A stretch of DNA of 7,817 nucleotides from RFTU01 sp046094505. Its GTDB lineage: Bacteria; Pseudomonadota; Gammaproteobacteria; Burkholderiales; Burkholderiaceae_C. The stretch spans positions 1 through 7,817 of the forward strand of contig JBJTHN010000070.1 in the NCBI GenBank assembly GCA_046094505.1, read 5' to 3'. Below the pieces are notes generated by a model. That model worked only from the letters and a program-made list of their open reading frames with translations, was not told the origin of the DNA and made no database searches. Positions 5,773-7,817 of the stretch are shown in pieces. A program made the position numbers and the translations under genes. Numbering within the stretch: the stretch's first letter is position 1; the number at the start of each line of letters is the position of its first letter.

Positions 5773-6411
5773 TCAGGACCCCGCAGCGGGCTGCGCCGGC
5801 CCGGCCTGCAGGGCCGCAGCCTTCACGCCCTTGCCCTTGACCTCAAAGAAGGTGTAGGACAGCGTGATGGTGGTGACGTCCTTGGGCAGCTTGGGGTCGA
5901 TGACGAAGGCCACCGGCCAGCTGCGCCGCTCCCCAGGGGCCAGGGTGTATTCGTTGAAGCAGAAGCACTCGAGCTTGTTGAAATGCGGCGAGGCCTGCAT
6001 GGGGGCGTAGCTGGGAATGGCCTGCGCGGCCATGGTGCGGTCCTGCACATTGCGGAATTCGTACATCACCGTGGTGAGCTCACCCGGGTGCACCTGCAAG
6101 GAACGCTGCGCGGGCTTGAAGTCCCAGGGGCCACGCGCGTTGGCATCAAACTCCACCGTGATCAGCCGCGAGCGGTCGACCTGGGTGTTGACCATCAGTT
6201 GCGCGGCCTGCTGCGGCGTGGACTGCCCGGCGCCCACGCGCTCGGACACCGACAACACGTTGATGCCCAAGGCATCACACACGGCGCGGTAGATGGGCAC
6301 CAACGCATAGCCAAAGCCAAACATCAAGCCGGCGATGACCACGAGCTTGCCCACCATGCGCCGGTTGTCCTGGCGCAGGGCGGTGGCTTTGGTCTCGGGC
6401 TCGCGGTTCAT
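5773..6411 (-). CDS. ctaG: Cytochrome c oxidase assembly protein CtaG/Cox11
   Basis: CtaG (Cox11 family) is a membrane-anchored copper chaperone that supplies the CuB centre of subunit I. The 212-residue protein has a short charged cytoplasmic N-terminus, one membrane helix at about 20-40 (VGKLVVIAGLMFGFGYALVPI), then YRAVCDALGIN with Cys45 just after the membrane, and a periplasmic immunoglobulin-like domain. The copper-binding motif CFCF is at 149-152 (LECFCFNEYTLAPGE), and late beta strands include TTITLSYTFFEV. All three cysteines known to matter in the family are present. The ATG at 6411 gives the usual N-terminus, although its ribosome binding site is weak. The one-helix small assembly gene ends 48 bases upstream, and the DUF2970 gene starts a few bases downstream, consistent with one transcript with ctaD and ctaE. 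This is the Cox11 type, not the unrelated Bacillus CtaG. Confidence 0.96.
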   Translation of the reverse strand: MNREPETKATALRQDNRRMVGKLVVIAGLMFGFGYALVPIYRAVCDALGINVLSVSERVGAGQSTPQQAAQLMVNTQVDRSRLITVEFDANARGPWDFKPAQRSLQVHPGELTTVMYEFRNVQDRTMAAQAIPSYAPMQASPHFNKLECFCFNEYTLAPGERRSWPVAFVIDPKLPKDVTTITLSYTFFEVKGKGVKAAALQAGPAQPAAGS

Positions 6412-6459
6412 CGGGCTTGGGGCTGGGGGCTGGCGGCTGAGGGCAGCAGTGCGCCGTGC

Positions 6460-6573
6460 TCAGCGGCCCAGCAGTGTGATCTTCAGGGCAAAACCCACCG
6501 CGACGGCCAACGCCACGGTGGCCAGGATCAAACCCAGCCGCCGGTTGGCGCGCTTTTGCTCGTCGCTTTGCAT
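6460..6573 (-). CDS. Cytochrome oxidase small assembly protein (37 aa)
   Basis: A 37-residue protein consists of a polar, basic N-terminus (MQSDEQKRANRRLG) and one membrane helix at about 13-35 (LGLILATVALAVAVGFALKITL). The basic residues before the helix suggest a cytoplasmic N-terminus. It resembles the tiny proteins annotated as cytochrome oxidase small assembly protein between ctaD and ctaG in Burkholderiales. Their mechanism is not established, to my knowledge. The ATG at 6573 is preceded by AAGG at a suitable distance. An in-frame extension to 6699 would run into ctaD coding sequence and lacks the membrane-protein pattern, so it was rejected. The gaps are 41 bases to ctaD and 48 bases to ctaG. 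Confidence 0.8.
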   Translation of the reverse strand: MQSDEQKRANRRLGLILATVALAVAVGFALKITLLGR

Positions 6574-6614
6574 GGTGCCTTGGCCTGATGTGCAGGGTTT
6601 GCTCAGCGCAACCT

Positions 6615-7817
6615 TCAGCCGATCACCCGCGTGGCCGTGGCATCCAGCTTGGGCGGGGTTTCGAAGGTGTGGAACGGTGGCGGCGAGGGCACTTCCCACT
6701 CCAGGCCTTCAGCGGCTTCCCAGGGCTTCTGCGCGGCCTTCTCACCCTTGCCCATCATCATGGGCAGCATGACCAAGACGAAGAAATACACCTGCATGAG
6801 GCCAAAGCCCAGCGCACCTACCGAGGCAATCGCGTTGAAATCGGCGAACTGCATCGGGTAGTCGGCGTAGCGGCGGGGCATGCCGGCCAGGCCCAAGAAG
6901 TGCATGGGGAAAAAGGTGATGTTGAAGAAGATCAACGAGCCCCAAAAGTGAATCTTGCCGCGGGTTTCGTTGTACATCCTCCCGGTCCACTTGGGCGCCC
7001 AGTAGTACACGCCGGCGAACATGGAGAACAGCGAGCCGGCCACCAGCACATAGTGAAAGTGCGCCACCACGTAGTAGCTGTCTTGCAGCTGGATGTCGAT
7101 GGGGGCCATGGCCAGGATCAAGCCTGTGAAGCCACCCATGGTGAACACGAAGAGGAAGCCCACGGCCCACAGCATCGGGGTCTCAAAGGTCATCGAGCCC
7201 TTCCACATGGTGGCGATCCAATTGAACACCTTCACGCCGGTGGGCACCGCTATCAACATGGTGGCGTACATGAAAAAGAGCTGGCCCGTAACCGGCATGC
7301 CGACGGTGAACATGTGGTGTGCCCACACGATGAAGGACAGGATGGCAATCGAGGCGGTGGCATACACCATGGAGGTGTAGCCGAAGAGCTTCTTGCGGGC
7401 GAAGGCCGGGATGATGGCGCTCACGATGCCAAAGGCCGGCAGGATCATGATGTACACCTCGGGGTGGCCGAAGAACCAGAAGATGTGCTGGTACATCACC
7501 GGGTCACCGCCGCCAGCGGGGTTGAAGAAGCTGGTGCCGAAGTGGCGGTCGGTCAGCGTCATGGTGACGGCGCCGGCCAGCACGGGCATCACCGCGATCA
7601 GCAGGTAGGCGGTGATCAGCCAGGTCCAGGCGAACAGCGGCATCTTCATGAGCGTCATGCCCGGTGCACGCATGTTCAGGATGGTCACGATGATGTTGAT
7701 CGAACCCATGATCGACGAAGCGCCCAGGATGTGCAGGGCGAAGATGCCGGCATCCATCGAGGGGCCCATCTGCAGTGTGAGCGGTGCATACAGCGTCCAG
7801 CCGGCTGCGGGTGCGCC
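6615..7817 (-). CDS. ctaD: Cytochrome c oxidase subunit I (5' part outside window)
   Basis: CtaD (CoxA) is the catalytic subunit of the aa3 oxidase. It holds heme a and the heme a3-CuB centre where oxygen is reduced, and it pumps protons across the inner membrane. The frame stays open to the right edge, beginning GAPAAGWTLYAPL, so 400 C-terminal residues are present and roughly 130-140 N-terminal ones, including a heme a ligand and the D-channel entrance, are missing. Visible in fragment numbering: GHPEVY (118-122; CuB His, proton-channel Glu120, cross-linked Tyr122), HH at 157-158 (CuB ligands), Lys186 in PTGVKVFNW (K-channel), HFH at 233-235 (heme a3 and heme a ligands), and the Arg pair 295-296 in GMPRR. 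The GHPEVY glutamate and tyrosine mark an A-type heme-copper oxidase. The C-terminal tail is proline-rich (PSPPPFHTFETPPK). An internal ATG at 7769 is not the start. Confidence 0.98.
   Translation of the reverse strand, partial: GAPAAGWTLYAPLTLQMGPSMDAGIFALHILGASSIMGSINIIVTILNMRAPGMTLMKMPLFAWTWLITAYLLIAVMPVLAGAVTMTLTDRHFGTSFFNPAGGGDPVMYQHIFWFFGHPEVYIMILPAFGIVSAIIPAFARKKLFGYTSMVYATASIAILSFIVWAHHMFTVGMPVTGQLFFMYATMLIAVPTGVKVFNWIATMWKGSMTFETPMLWAVGFLFVFTMGGFTGLILAMAPIDIQLQDSYYVVAHFHYVLVAGSLFSMFAGVYYWAPKWTGRMYNETRGKIHFWGSLIFFNITFFPMHFLGLAGMPRRYADYPMQFADFNAIASVGALGFGLMQVYFFVLVMLPMMMGKGEKAAQKPWEAAEGLEWEVPSPPPFHTFETPPKLDATATRVIG

Overview
The window is a cytochrome c oxidase (aa3-type, complex IV) gene cluster from a high-GC betaproteobacterium. 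The gene order and protein signatures best fit Burkholderiales, probably Comamonadaceae. That placement comes from recognising the families and their synteny, not from a database search.

Ten of the eleven genes lie on the minus strand, so the cluster reads from right to left. First block (7817 down to 4608): the 3' three quarters of ctaD (subunit I, cut by the right edge), a 37-residue one-helix protein of the type annotated as cytochrome oxidase small assembly protein, ctaG (Cox11-type copper chaperone for CuB), a DUF2970 small membrane protein, and ctaE (subunit III). Second block (about 4304 down to 5): a SURF1-family protein, a membrane-anchored thioredoxin-fold-like protein of unknown function, ctaA (heme A synthase), ctaB (heme O synthase) and a SCO1/SenC lipoprotein. 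Between the blocks a single plus-strand gene encodes a 73-residue two-helix DUF2909 ('twin transmembrane') protein. It is followed by a strong hairpin terminator that may serve both strands.

The genes form a coherent pathway. CtaB and CtaA convert heme B to heme O and then heme A. SURF1 is associated with heme A delivery to subunit I, CtaG supplies CuB, and SCO (possibly with the SCO-like neighbour) matures CuA of subunit II, whose gene is not in view and probably lies beyond the right edge. CtaD and CtaE are structural subunits. Overlapping or nearly abutting stop/start codons inside the second block (unknown/ctaA, ctaA/ctaB, ctaB/SCO) point to co-transcription and translational coupling.

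There is no mobile element, RNA gene, CRISPR array or obvious foreign segment, and no gene-free stretch longer than about 100 bases. This is mostly a well-known respiratory locus. The less understood parts are the SCO-like CX3C protein, the three tiny membrane proteins, a cysteine pair in SURF1, and the head-to-head start region of SURF1 and the DUF2909 gene.
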